Assembly: GCA_026874595.1 (NCBI GenBank)
Contig: CM049310.1
Span: 45,537,058 to 45,601,057, forward strand
DNA from: Sipunculus nudus
Taxonomy: Eukaryota; Annelida; Sipuncula; Golfingiida; Sipunculidae
Length of the DNA: 64,000 nucleotides
Direction of reading: 5' to 3'
Shown here: one piece after another, positions 24,731-35,697 of the stretch
How positions within the stretch are numbered: position 1 is the first letter of the stretch
Layout of the letters: every line of letters begins with the position of its first letter
Made by a program: the position numbers and the translations under genes
Notes under the pieces: generated by a model
What the model was told of the DNA's origin: nothing
What the model saw: only the letters and a program-made list of their open reading frames with translations
The model's database searches: none

Positions 24731-26271
24731 CACATGCACTGTCAGTGAGTTCTTGGTTTGTCAACTTGCAGGTGCTCCTTTTCTATCTTCTCTCCATCAA
24801 ACAAGCTATCAACACCAGGAAACCGTTGCATACAGAGCAAGCTTCCACTGCTCAACAATATATTTTTATGTCGCATATTTGTAACAGGATTACCCAACGA
24901 CCACTGGACCGAATGCCATAACAGTGCGTATAGCGAAGGAACATACTGATTTCACTCTCATTATGGTGGCTACCATTCCCCTATTAATGGCTCCTGAAAC
25001 TAGTCTGTTCCGGTCACGACTGTTGTGATAGAAAATATCTGATGGTAATAACGTTAACTAATTGTTTATATATTTGATCAGTAGATGGCAGCACAAGTGC
25101 CTCAATCAAGAGCCAGTGCTACACATATTAAATATACTATATTTCAATGGATGAACTAAGGTGTTCCCAGTTGAGTAGCTTCGTTCAAGGAATAGCCCGG
25201 AACCCTTGGTGATGCCTTTCAATCAATGCGTCTGCTTTCTGGCGCCTTATCGCGTGACGTCCTTTTATGTAAATGTTTGCCTTCTTTACTAGAGAGCATG
25301 GGTTTGCAGACTCACGTGTTCCCTCCTATCAGTGGTCAAGTTACACCCCAGAGATATTTATCCAAAGATCGGACACTGTAACATCTCTTTAAGCTTAGCG
25401 CTGCGTTTTATATATTTTTGTTTGCAAAAAACTTATTGTCAGTCTAAAAAGCCTTTAACTAGAACTGTGCCAGAAATACTAAACACTTGATTTATTATGC
25501 TGCACGACACACTTCTAAATGGAGGTCAATGTATCGCAGGCATTGGACTTAACGACACAATAACAATATCCTCGCTGACACAAAGTGAAAAAAACATGTG
25601 TGCCTGTGACAAAGGTTGCATTGACGCTATTTAAACAACTAGGATATAACAAATTCTTGCGTCGAGACACGTCTGCAGAATTTCGGCCTGGACAGAGTTT
25701 CCAAAGGGCGAATGTACATGTGCCGAATCAACTGGGTAGTCCCTGATAGATGGACCGGCGAGGTCCTTCACAAAATATTGTGAAAATACTCAGAATTTCT
25801 GGGAAAATATGGAAAACCGGCACCCCTAAGGACACACTATCCATCTTTCCTGATATTTCAAAAGAAAATTTTCTTTGGCGTTGCCACAGAGGAGCTGAGT
25901 CGCAACGGTTGAGTGCCAGCAGCTTCAGTTATAATAAAGATTTTAGAGTTACATGTATTGACAATAATACATACATGTGAATTAAGGGCGTAATAACCAA
26001 GTTTTAAAATGACACGTTTTATTAGACCTCCATTATGTTCTGTTTTGGTGTGTGTGTTGCTTCGTTTCATGACATTTTATGGAGGGTTCTCCTTGAACCA
26101 GACAGGAACCATTAACGCCTATAGGGAATCTACAGTATGTTTTGTTACCACTTTGTTAAGTTTGTTCACACATGCCGAGGGCCAGAGATATTTACTTGAA
26201 TTAAAGGCCGCCTATTTGGCGGACAGAGCTTACCTGTGACGCAACTGACAAGCTGGTAAATTAGTTCATAT

Positions 26272-26335
<64 letters not shown>

Positions 26336-27474
26336 GATATTATCTCTCGATGATTGCAGGCTGGTGTTCATCACGTAGGAGGAAAGTAAAAAAAACTTTT
26401 TAAAATTTTTATAAATTAATCTTCTTTAAGTATAATACACAATTATAAATAAGTTATATATCTGTGTCACAGCATTTGGCACAAAAAATAATTTCCACTT
26501 TTCAAAAGGCACATGACTAGACTTTTATCGTTGCGTGATTTATTTGAAAGAGAGATGACATGGTACAAGGACAAGTCATTCCAGTGTCTGCCAGAGGACT
26601 TATGAGAGAGCTATTGCCGTCATATATTGTTTCCAATCCTAATAGATTATGCTATCAGGCAAACAGCAAGCCCAAGAGAGGTTCCTACTTCTCTAACGGG
26701 GCCCGGACTATAACGCGTATTGATACGATAGAAATTGACACCCCGGTGGCGGTGAGAAATGGCGGACTCACAAATGGTGATAAATGACTCGGTTAGACAT
26801 CTCTCTTTTATCGGACGGGATCTATATCTGTAGCTCCTGTACAGAATGGTACTAACTTCAAGGAGCGCCCGTATTAGGCGAATCTGTGAAAGCTTCCCCT
26901 GAAGAATCGCAGAAGATTTATTTGCAATCTATTCTATTTATTTTCCCAGTCAGTTATTAACTTTATTTGGCGTGATACTCTAAATGATAAAATCATTTGG
27001 ATGACAAATTCTTTTCCCTAAAACAATAATAACCCACTGGAAATGATTAAATCCTGATCCCCTCTACTTGGTCCTAGTATCTGGATTTTGTAGATTTTTA
27101 CAGTTGTACTGGTAAAATATAAATATAAGACTTTCGTTAGAAGAGAGGAAAAGGAATTGCATGAATGAATACACTTATGTTTGGTAGGAGGTTGGAGGAG
27201 TTACCCCTTCCAAACGCTGAGAAAATTTCACAAAATGCATGACCTTTGGAAAACAGTTAAACATTATCAAGGATTATGAAAACTATTTGATAAGTCTTAT
27301 GGATTAAATATATGGATAAAGTGATAAACTTTAATGAACTGCTTGAGCACTATTTAATTTACCTTCGGTTTTGCAGCTGATAGTAAAATTTGGTGTAAAT
27401 AATACCTGACATAGCCGTGAACTCAAACTGAATCTTTCACAATGCGTATTATCATAATTGATTGAACACGTGAA
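24731..27474. other. No gene seen apart from an AG microsatellite
   Basis: Several short open frames (24758-24949, 25750-25980, 26009-26239, 26560-26787) lack recognisable domains, splice context or homology to each other. Confidence 0.45.
26274..26338. repeat. (AG)n microsatellite
   Basis: About 64 bp of AG with one GG interruption. Confidence 0.95.
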
Positions 27475-30400
27475 ATGAGATGTTACATGCATGATTCCCT
27501 GGATGAAATTCTCGATCAAGAGGACAAGGTTGGTGATCCAGGGGACGAAACTGATGATCAAGAGGACAAAGAGAGTGATCCAGGGGACGAAACTGGTGAT
27601 CAAGAGGACAAAGAGAGAGATCCAGGGGACGAAACTGATGATCAAGAGGACAAGGATGGTGATCCAGGGGACGAAACTGATGATCAAGAGGACAAAGGTG
27701 GTGATCCAGGGGACGAAACTGATGATCAAGAGGACAAGGTTGGTAAACCAGGGGACGAAACTGATGATCAAGAGGACAAGAATGGTGATCCAGGGGACGA
27801 AACTGATGATCAAGAGGACAAGGATGGTGATCCAGGGGACGAAACTGATGATCAAGAGGACAAGAATGGTGATCCAGGGGACGAAACTGATGATCAAGAG
27901 GACAAAGATGGTGATCCAGGGGACGCAACTGATGATCAAGAGGACAAGGTTGGTGATCCAGGGGACGAAACTGATGATCAAGAGGACAAGGATGGTGATC
28001 CAGGGGACGAAACTGATGATCAAAAGGACAAGAATGGTGATCCAGGGGACGAAACTGATGATCAAGAGGACAAGGTTGGTGAACCAGGGGACGAAACTGA
28101 TGATCAAGAGGACAAGAATGGTGATCCAGGGGACGAAACTGATGATCAAGAGGACAAGGTTGGTAATCCAGGGGACGAAACTGATGATCAAGAGGACAAG
28201 GTTGGTGATCCAGGGGACGAAACTGATGATCAAGAGGACAAGGATGGTGATCCAGGGGACGAAACTGATGATCAAGAGGACAAAGATGGTGATCCAGGGG
28301 ACGAAACTGATGATCAAGAGGACAAAGAGAGTGATCCAGGGGACGAAACTGATGATCAAGAGGACAAAGATGGTGATCCAGGGGACAAAACTGATGATCA
28401 AGAGGACAAGGATGGTGATCCAGGGGACGAAACTGATGATCAAGAGGACAAGGTTGGTGATCCAGGGGACGCAACTGATGATCAAGAGGACAAGGTTGGT
28501 AAACCAGGGGACGAAACTGATGATCAAGAGGACAAGAATGGTGATCCAGGGGACGAAACTGATGATCAAGAGGACAAGGATGGTGATCCAGGGGACGAAA
28601 CTGATGATCAAGAGGACAAAGAGAGTGATCCAGGGGACGAAACTGGTGATCAAGAGGACAAAGAGAGTGATCCAGGGGACGAAACTGATGATCAAGAGGA
28701 CAAGGATGGTGATCCAGGGGACGAAACTGATGATCAAGAGGACAAAGGTGGTGATCCAGGGGACGAAACTGATGATCAAGAGGACAAGGTTGGTAAACCA
28801 GGGGACGAAACTGATGATCAAGAGGACAAGAATGGTGATCCAGGGGACGAAACTGATGATCAAGAGGACAAGGATGGTGATCCAGGGGACGAAACTGATG
28901 ATCAAGAGGACAAGAATGGTGATCCAGGGGACGAAACTGATGATCAAGAGGACAAAGATGGTGATCCAGGGGACGCAACTGATAATCAAGAGGACAAAGA
29001 TGGTGATCCAGGGGACGAAACTGATGATCAAGAGGACAAGGATGGTAAACCAGGGGACGAAACTGATGATCAAGAGGACAAAGAGAGTGATCCAGGGGAC
29101 GAAACTGATGATCAAGAGGACAAAGATGGTGATCCAGGGGACGAAACTGATGATCAAGAGGACAAGGATGGTGATCCAGGGGACGAATCTGATGATCAAG
29201 AGGACAAGGTTGGTGATCCAGGGGACGCAACTGATGATCAAGAGGACAAGGTTGGTAAGCCAGGGGACGAAACTGATGATCAAGAGGACAAGAATGGTGA
29301 TCCAGGGTACGAAACTGATGATCAAGAGGACAAGGATGGTGATCCAGGGGACGAAACTGATGATCAAGAGGACAAAGATGGTGATCCAGGGGACGAAACT
29401 GATGATCAAGAGGACAAGGTTGGTAAACCAGGGGACGAAACTGATGATCAAGAGGACAAGGATGGTGATCCAGGGGACGAAACTGATGATCAAGAGGACA
29501 AGGATGGTGATCCAGGGGACGAAACTGATGATCAAGAGGACAAAGATGGTGATCCAGGGGACGAAACTGATGATCAAGAGGACAAAGAGAGTGATCCAGG
29601 GGACGAAACTGATGATCAAGAGGACAAAGATGGTGATCCAGGGGACAAAACTGATGATCAAGAGGACAAGGATGGTGATCCAGGGGACGAAACTGATAAT
29701 CAAGAAGACAAGGATGGTGATCCAGGGGACGAAACTGATGATCAAGAGGACAAAGATGGTGATCCAGGGGACGAAACTGATGATCAAGAGGACAAAGAGA
29801 GTGATCCAGGGGACGAAACTGATGATCAAGAGGACAAAGATGGTGTTCCAGGGGACAAAACTGATGATCAAGAGGACAAGGATGGTGATCCAGGGGACGA
29901 AACTGATGATCAAGAGGACAAGGTTGGTGATCCAGGGGACGCAACTGATGATCAAGAGGACAAGGTTGGTAAACCAGGGGACGAAACTGATGATCAAGAG
30001 GACAAGGTTGGTGATCCAGGGGACGAAACTGATGATCAAGAGGACAAGGATGGTGATCCAGGGGACGAAACTGATGATCAAGAGGACAAAGAGAGTGATC
30101 CAGGGGACGAAACTGGTGATCAAGAGGACAAAGAGAGTGATCCAGGGGACGAAACTGATGATCAAGAGGACAAGGATGGTGATCCAGGGGACGAAACTGA
30201 TGATCAAGAGGACAAAGGTGGTGATCCAGGGGACGAAACTGATGATCAAGAGGACAAGGTTGGTAAACCAGGGGACGAAACTGATGATCAAGAGGACAAG
30301 AATGGTGATCCAGGGGACGAAACTGATGATCAAGTGGACAAGGATGGTGATCCAGGGGACGAAACTGATGATCAAGAGGACAAGAATGGTGATCCAGGGG

Positions 30401-31191
30401 ACGAAACTGATGATCAAGAGGACAAAGATGGTGATCCAGGGGACGCAACTGATGATCAAGAGGACAAGGTTGGTGATCCAGGGGACGAAACTGATGATCA
30501 AGAGGACAAGGATGGTGATCCAGGGGACGAAACTGATGATCAAAAGGACAAGAATGGTGATCCAGGGGACGAAACTGATGATCAAGAGGACAAGGTTGGT
30601 GAACCAGGGGACGAAACTGATGATCAAGAGGACAAGAATGGTGATCCAGGGGACGAAACTGATGATCAAGAGGACAAGGTTGGTAATCCAGGGGACGAAA
30701 CTGATGATCAAGAGGACAAGGTTGGTGATCCAGGGGACGAAACTGATGATCAAGAGGACAAGGATGGTAATCCAGGGGACGAAACTGATGATCAAGAGGA
30801 CAAGGCTGGTGATCCAGGGGACGAAACTGATGATCAAGAGGACAAGGATGGTGATCCAGGGGACGAAACTGATGATCAAGAGGACAAGGATGGTGATCCA
30901 GGGGACGCAACTGATGATCAAGAGGACATGGATGGTGATCCAGGGGACGAAACTGATGATCAAGAGGACAAGGATGGTGATCCAGGGGACGAAACTGATG
31001 ATCAAAAGGACAAGAATGGTGATCCAGGGGACGGAACTGATGATCAAGAGGACAAGGTTGGTAATCCAGGGGACGAAACTGATGATCAAGAGGACAAGAA
31101 TGGTGATCCAGGGGACGAAACTGATGATAATGAATACACAGTTGGTGATCCAGGAGACGACAGTGTTGACCCAAGAGGGAGAGGACATTGA
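27475..31191 (+). CDS. Hypothetical acidic repeat ORF across the minisatellite
   Basis: An ATG-initiated 1238-codon frame: MRCYMHDSLDEIL, about 87 tandem 14-residue units rich in Asp/Glu, then a short DSVDPRGRGH end. Acidic low-complexity secreted proteins exist in mollusc shell matrix, but there is no secretory leader here. Substitutions in this frame are mostly amino-acid-changing (D to V, N, K, G), which argues against purifying selection. Three other frames are equally open. Recorded as a possibility only. Confidence 0.15.
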   Translation: MRCYMHDSLDEILDQEDKVGDPGDETDDQEDKESDPGDETGDQEDKERDPGDETDDQEDKDGDPGDETDDQEDKGGDPGDETDDQEDKVGKPGDETDDQEDKNGDPGDETDDQEDKDGDPGDETDDQEDKNGDPGDETDDQEDKDGDPGDATDDQEDKVGDPGDETDDQEDKDGDPGDETDDQKDKNGDPGDETDDQEDKVGEPGDETDDQEDKNGDPGDETDDQEDKVGNPGDETDDQEDKVGDPGDETDDQEDKDGDPGDETDDQEDKDGDPGDETDDQEDKESDPGDETDDQEDKDGDPGDKTDDQEDKDGDPGDETDDQEDKVGDPGDATDDQEDKVGKPGDETDDQEDKNGDPGDETDDQEDKDGDPGDETDDQEDKESDPGDETGDQEDKESDPGDETDDQEDKDGDPGDETDDQEDKGGDPGDETDDQEDKVGKPGDETDDQEDKNGDPGDETDDQEDKDGDPGDETDDQEDKNGDPGDETDDQEDKDGDPGDATDNQEDKDGDPGDETDDQEDKDGKPGDETDDQEDKESDPGDETDDQEDKDGDPGDETDDQEDKDGDPGDESDDQEDKVGDPGDATDDQEDKVGKPGDETDDQEDKNGDPGYETDDQEDKDGDPGDETDDQEDKDGDPGDETDDQEDKVGKPGDETDDQEDKDGDPGDETDDQEDKDGDPGDETDDQEDKDGDPGDETDDQEDKESDPGDETDDQEDKDGDPGDKTDDQEDKDGDPGDETDNQEDKDGDPGDETDDQEDKDGDPGDETDDQEDKESDPGDETDDQEDKDGVPGDKTDDQEDKDGDPGDETDDQEDKVGDPGDATDDQEDKVGKPGDETDDQEDKVGDPGDETDDQEDKDGDPGDETDDQEDKESDPGDETGDQEDKESDPGDETDDQEDKDGDPGDETDDQEDKGGDPGDETDDQEDKVGKPGDETDDQEDKNGDPGDETDDQVDKDGDPGDETDDQEDKNGDPGDETDDQEDKDGDPGDATDDQEDKVGDPGDETDDQEDKDGDPGDETDDQKDKNGDPGDETDDQEDKVGEPGDETDDQEDKNGDPGDETDDQEDKVGNPGDETDDQEDKVGDPGDETDDQEDKDGNPGDETDDQEDKAGDPGDETDDQEDKDGDPGDETDDQEDKDGDPGDATDDQEDMDGDPGDETDDQEDKDGDPGDETDDQKDKNGDPGDGTDDQEDKVGNPGDETDDQEDKNGDPGDETDDNEYTVGDPGDDSVDPRGRGH
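27508..31170. repeat. 42-bp minisatellite, about 87 copies
   Basis: The unit reads GATGATCAAGAGGACAAGGA, then TGGTGATCCAGGGGACGAAACT. Variation is concentrated in the AAG-GAT-GGT-GAT stretch. Because 42 is divisible by 3 and the unit has no stop in four of six frames, four overlapping open frames of 1238-1337 codons arise. In one + frame (27475-31191, ATG start) it would make an acidic 14-residue repeat (DGDPGDETDDQEDK). No signal peptide, splice evidence or recognisable flanking domain supports translation. Large blocks are near-identical at offsets of 25, 30, 35 and 60 units. Confidence 0.95.
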
Positions 31192-31829
31192 TTTGATGGT
31201 GAAATCAATAAACAGTGAACCTTTGTCAAAATTTAGCATACGTTTTCCCCAGATGCAATTATCAGTTCAGTTCTTGATACAATTGTGCATGCCACTCGAA
31301 CTCATGCCGGTGTCAGTTTATTGTTACGGAGGAAGAACTACCACTATGGACATTGCTGTGGTTGATGAATGGCCATGGTACACATGTAATTCACTCGTTC
31401 ATTTAATAATGATAAACGAAGTCGTCAAACAAAGACACAGAGGTAAGCTTGAGACAACCGTGAACAGAGTGCGCCGACCGGCAAATTGCCATCAATCGAG
31501 ATGACATGAAGGTCCGACAAATTTTATTTCCTTCCAGGATTTCCAACTGTAGTACTCCCTATGAAAAATTGGTGACTGTCTGAATTGTGGATGGTGAGAG
31601 TTTTGACTGCATTTTTTTTTTAAAGTTTTATCCCGCCATGATGATATATTAATGATCGCTCAGGTATTTGCCTTTGCATTACTTGCCAAATAAAAAAATT
31701 TGGAAGTTGGTGCTTAGAACTGGAGCGTTTGCGAAAAAAATGTAACACTTGATTACATTACAATAAGCAAAACACACTAAATGCCAAGTGTAACCTTCTA
31801 GCCATACGGGGTATCCCTTATTCCAGCGT

Positions 31830-31830
<1 letters not shown>

Positions 31831-31899
<69 letters not shown>
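31831..31899. repeat. (TA)n microsatellite
   Basis: About 69 bp of pure TA, between the minisatellite and the solo LTR. Confidence 0.95.
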
Positions 31900-31904
<5 letters not shown>

Positions 31905-32344
31905 CTGCGTGTAGCACAGGTGTCACCACGTCTGTTTGTGCTGGCTGCTGATTTTCATCACAAGGATAAACCGGATGACCATAGAGCAATGGTTCCCATA
32001 TACTCGGTCAGCTCCGTTATCTTTCCCAGCATCCACTCAGCACTCACTGTCATCCCTGCCTGTGGTTACCAACGGCTACTGTATACCCACTGTATTTCCA
32101 TACGCTTACGAGCTGCACGATTCATCAGATAACCGTCTGCATGGATAACCAGCATACGTGCGGCCGTAATTAACAGGTCTGTTTTTATTTTATACATTAA
32201 TAATTTTGAGCTGTATTACCATGATATTAGATCATATATCTTGTTACGGAACTTAATATCAACAGATCACATATGCGTGATGAACATACATTTTGTCAAA
32301 GAGATAAAAAAAAATCAGATTCTATAACACTAGGCAGCGTGAAA

Positions 32345-33054
32345 TGTCTAGGGGAATGAATAAAGAAGTCAGTGGTTTTTTGTTAACAAATAACTATAAT
32401 TTATTCTTAAAACAGCACTAACATTACAATACACTAAATCAATACAATTACACAGAATAACAGCGGTATAACAACAAATTAATACAATCACACAGTAAAA
32501 TAAACAAAGTGCACAGTACCTGGATACCACTGTCACAGCGATAAGTCCTTTAAAATGCAAAACCTGGCGAACACTTCACACGAATTCTCTCGGAGAATAA
32601 CAGTCCAATGTAAAAACTCTTGTTCCATGCAATCCAGAAAGTAAACTTGAGACAGGCAGCATTAAATTGTACAGAGTTAGTAATAGTAGAATTCCTGATA
32701 TTACTGGATAATAGAATAGGTACAACACACTGACTAACAAACTTCCGTGTCCGTTGAAATATTCTCTCACCTCTCTCTCTGCTCTAAAACACAGCCTATT
32801 TATATCCTATTTATAACCTCTCGCCCCAAGCCGAGAATTTTCCACTTCTCGAACAATCTGAAGAATCTTACAAAGTACACACGTTCAAAGAACATACCAG
32901 AACAACGAATGACGTGTCTCAACATATCAGGCTCGGCCAGGCGAGAAAGCACCAAGCTAGCATATTAACGAGAGTTCGACCAGTACGGATTAAACTAAGA
33001 ATGCAACACGCGGCCAGACACGGGCGCTACAACACGAGTTACGCCCGTGTCACA
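32345..33054 (-). mobile_element. Solo LTR of an LTR retrotransposon
   Basis: A 710-bp unit reading TGTGACACGG...CCTAGACA on the - strand, with TG/CA ends and near-matching 5-bp flanks (TGAAA and TAAAA on the + strand). It has a TATA-type promoter (TTATAAATAGGATATAAATA, around 32795-32818) and an AATAAA (32400-32405) near its 3' end. The 5' end can fold as GACACGGGCG..CGCCCGTGTC. There is no second LTR or gag/pol in the window, so it is probably the product of LTR-LTR recombination. It resembles Ty3-type LTRs; the family is not assigned. Confidence 0.7.
32795..32818 (-). promoter_or_regulatory. Predicted LTR TATA box pair
   Basis: Two TATAAATA copies 9 bp apart on the - strand inside the solo LTR, about 240 bp from its 5' end, followed by a purine-rich GAGCAGAGAGAGAGG stretch where transcription could start. 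Confidence 0.4.
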
Positions 33055-35500
33055 TAAAAAAAGGGCACCTGTAACAATCTATATATTGTCAAAAGATCAG
33101 TAATAGAGTATGTTAAATTTTCTTGATAAATTTTGAATCTAGCAAATCTCTCTTCTATGTTAAATTATAATTGTAATCGGTATTTTGTTGTACAACCCTG
33201 TTTTTTTACGAAAAAAAATAACGATCAAATAGAGCAGACGCTTGATTTTATCTCAACATAATATACGGGATACTTAATGGTTCACAGCTAGAAAATCTGT
33301 CCACTCTCTGCCCACCCATCCATTATCAACGAGAATATAAATTTTTCTATGGTTCAGTGGTTGCTTTCCTGATGCACGTGAAATCAGTATTTCAAATATA
33401 AAATTAAAAAAAAAAATGTACGTGACAACATTAACACGATAACAACATTCAGAACGAAATGGTGGTCATGCTGTTTAAAATGACATTAAGAGTAACAATA
33501 TTACAGAAGCTTTGGTCGATATGACATTGTTATTGTGGTACATAAAGGTAATGTAGCGATTAAAAGTAAACCCCTGATGGCCAAATAGGCTCGCCTTCAT
33601 CACTCACGTATTTATATACCTTTAGGTCAATTGAAACAATAAATTAGATGCATATTGTATAAAACCGTCGATCTTGAAAATATATACTCAAGGTATAAAA
33701 GCAACCCAGCTGAATGAGCGCTTTAGGTGGTTCGGGTATTCCATTCACTTCGTAGTTTCTCCTAGTCCTCCAGCAGTACAGGGGAACCCGCATTGACAAT
33801 CAACCACCCACGTTTAACGACTACCTTTCTTTGACGACCAGTATTATTGGTCAAGGTGTCGGTGTAAATGCTTAATCCTCTGTAAACAATTAACACCTTC
33901 GGTCCAGGGCCTGTGATAAAACGACGTGGCCCCAAATCTGGATGAAAACTCGTCAGTGATTGTCATTTAAAGGGGCCCAATCACCTATAAAGCATGTTGA
34001 GTTTACACGAAAAATAGGTTCTTCCCTTAGAAATAAAACTTGTATCTGCCAAAATATTGCCCTGAGCCGTTTGCTTACTCCTATAAACGAATGTTGAAAA
34101 GAGTTGACCAGGCGCGATCACAGGTTTCCACATAAAAACAGCGCTTGCTTCGCCTATGCTACAACTCGTGTCAATCTGGAGATGCCCTGATTGACCTGGC
34201 CTTAAAAAATGTAATACATGTGCCCGCTAGCTGAAACATTACGTGTTTCGGCTCTCAATCGGACCTCCGGTCACGCAGCCTTAAAACTGTAAACAAACAC
34301 ACTTTGACTGTGTTTAAACGCGCAGAGCCAGAACAAGGTGTTAACAGATACTGTGACTGGGGGCTGGGATGGTTTTGCTGGGAAATTTTCATATAAAGTA
34401 AAACTGAACTGATAGTGTGAAAGAATAGGTATAATATTGTTCCTAATTATGTTCCTAATTAATAGCATCAGTACAAATGATTAGAAGCACACGGACAGAT
34501 AAAGTAATGTCGCAAAATACGAAATTGCATGTGGTAAGATTTATACGAGATGTGAACGATATTGTAATTGGCAACGTAATGGTGCCAAAAAAAATCAGAG
34601 GGGACCATATCGTTTTGAGCACTTTTTTTCAGTAAACGTATTAGCGGGAGTTAATTGGACATTGTACAATTAAACCGGTAAATTGGCTTATATATAATAG
34701 GATACAAATCAGCCCTACAGGAAATTTTATCTATTAATAGAAACTGTTTAACAGTTAACCATTTGAGTAAACCTGCTATTTTTGGTTAACCTAGAAAGCT
34801 GTTATCTGATGATATAAAACCCTTATTGGTAATTAGTAGCTTTATATATCTATATTACCGTAAAGCTTTGCTGACCATCATTATATCTAATACATACACT
34901 GAAAACCACGCTTGTTCCATTCACTCAAAATACTGTACATTACACGGAAATCGAAGATTGTGTCTATTTGTCCTCATTTCCTGGTAAAAAAAAAACTCAC
35001 GCACAAGGGATTCATAAGCGCTGTGGTCATGTAGGTACACTTTCATCTCACTATCATTTTTTTTTATAAATTGAGCTGAGTATGATAATTGTTGAAATTC
35101 ACGTGTTGTGTACCAATGATTCCTTGTTTTAGATTCCTTGTAAATAATTATTAATATTTGTATATTTTACTATTGGTAACTTACTAACAAGTCGGTGTGT
35201 TTATGGCTATTGTTTATAACCGAGTGACCCCTGGCCTAGTCTTAACCGCATTTTTTGCGCCCTCGTTACCCAGGAGATAACGGGTACTGCTTATTGGTGG
35301 CAGGAAAATATAGATGATATAAACCCTCTTGCATATACCCATCGCTGCTTGAAATGTGATCCACAAGGAACTGAAGGAGACAATAACAATGTACATCCCC
35401 CCCACATTAAGGCAAACAAACAAACAAACAAACAAACAGGAAGCAAAAGTGTAAAGTTAAATAAAACTGTAATCGTCTTTTTTATAACAACTGCACGTAT
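33055..35500. other. Intergenic, upstream of the FG-GAP gene
   Basis: No open frame with recognisable content. An (AAAC)n run is at 35415-35440. Any promoter or 5' UTR exon for the gene starting at 35520 should lie here, but none could be fixed. Confidence 0.45.
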
Positions 35501-35519
35501 CTTTCATTAGACTGCCGGG

Positions 35520-35595
35520 ATGTTTGGCCTGGTCCTGAGTTGTGTGGTCCTACTCAACCTTTGGGGACCAGCATGTTCCCGCTTGAACAAAGCAG
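35520..35595 (+). CDS. FG-GAP gene exon 1 (signal peptide)
   Basis: The ATG at 35520 codes for MFGLVLSCVVLLNLWGPACS, a classic secretory leader, then RLNKA. The donor is GCAG followed by GTAAGA, phase 1. A pyrimidine-rich CTTTCATTAG just upstream (35501-35510) could be an acceptor for a 5' UTR exon, so transcription may begin further upstream. Confidence 0.8.
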
Positions 35596-35663
35596 GTAAG
35601 AAGATCTAGTTTATAATATTTTCAATGATATTAACCTTTAGATACATCATGTGGTAATAGTAT

Positions 35664-35697
<34 letters not shown>

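Noticed and set aside
27508-31170. CRISPR-like array
   Set aside because: Units are contiguous with no unique spacers, and the window is eukaryotic.
27331-31504. Four very long open frames (1238-1337 codons) on both strands
   Set aside because: All follow from one stop-free 42-bp unit. Only the + acidic frame is kept, as a low-confidence hypothetical; the hydrophobic - strand frame and the basic + strand frame are treated as shadows.
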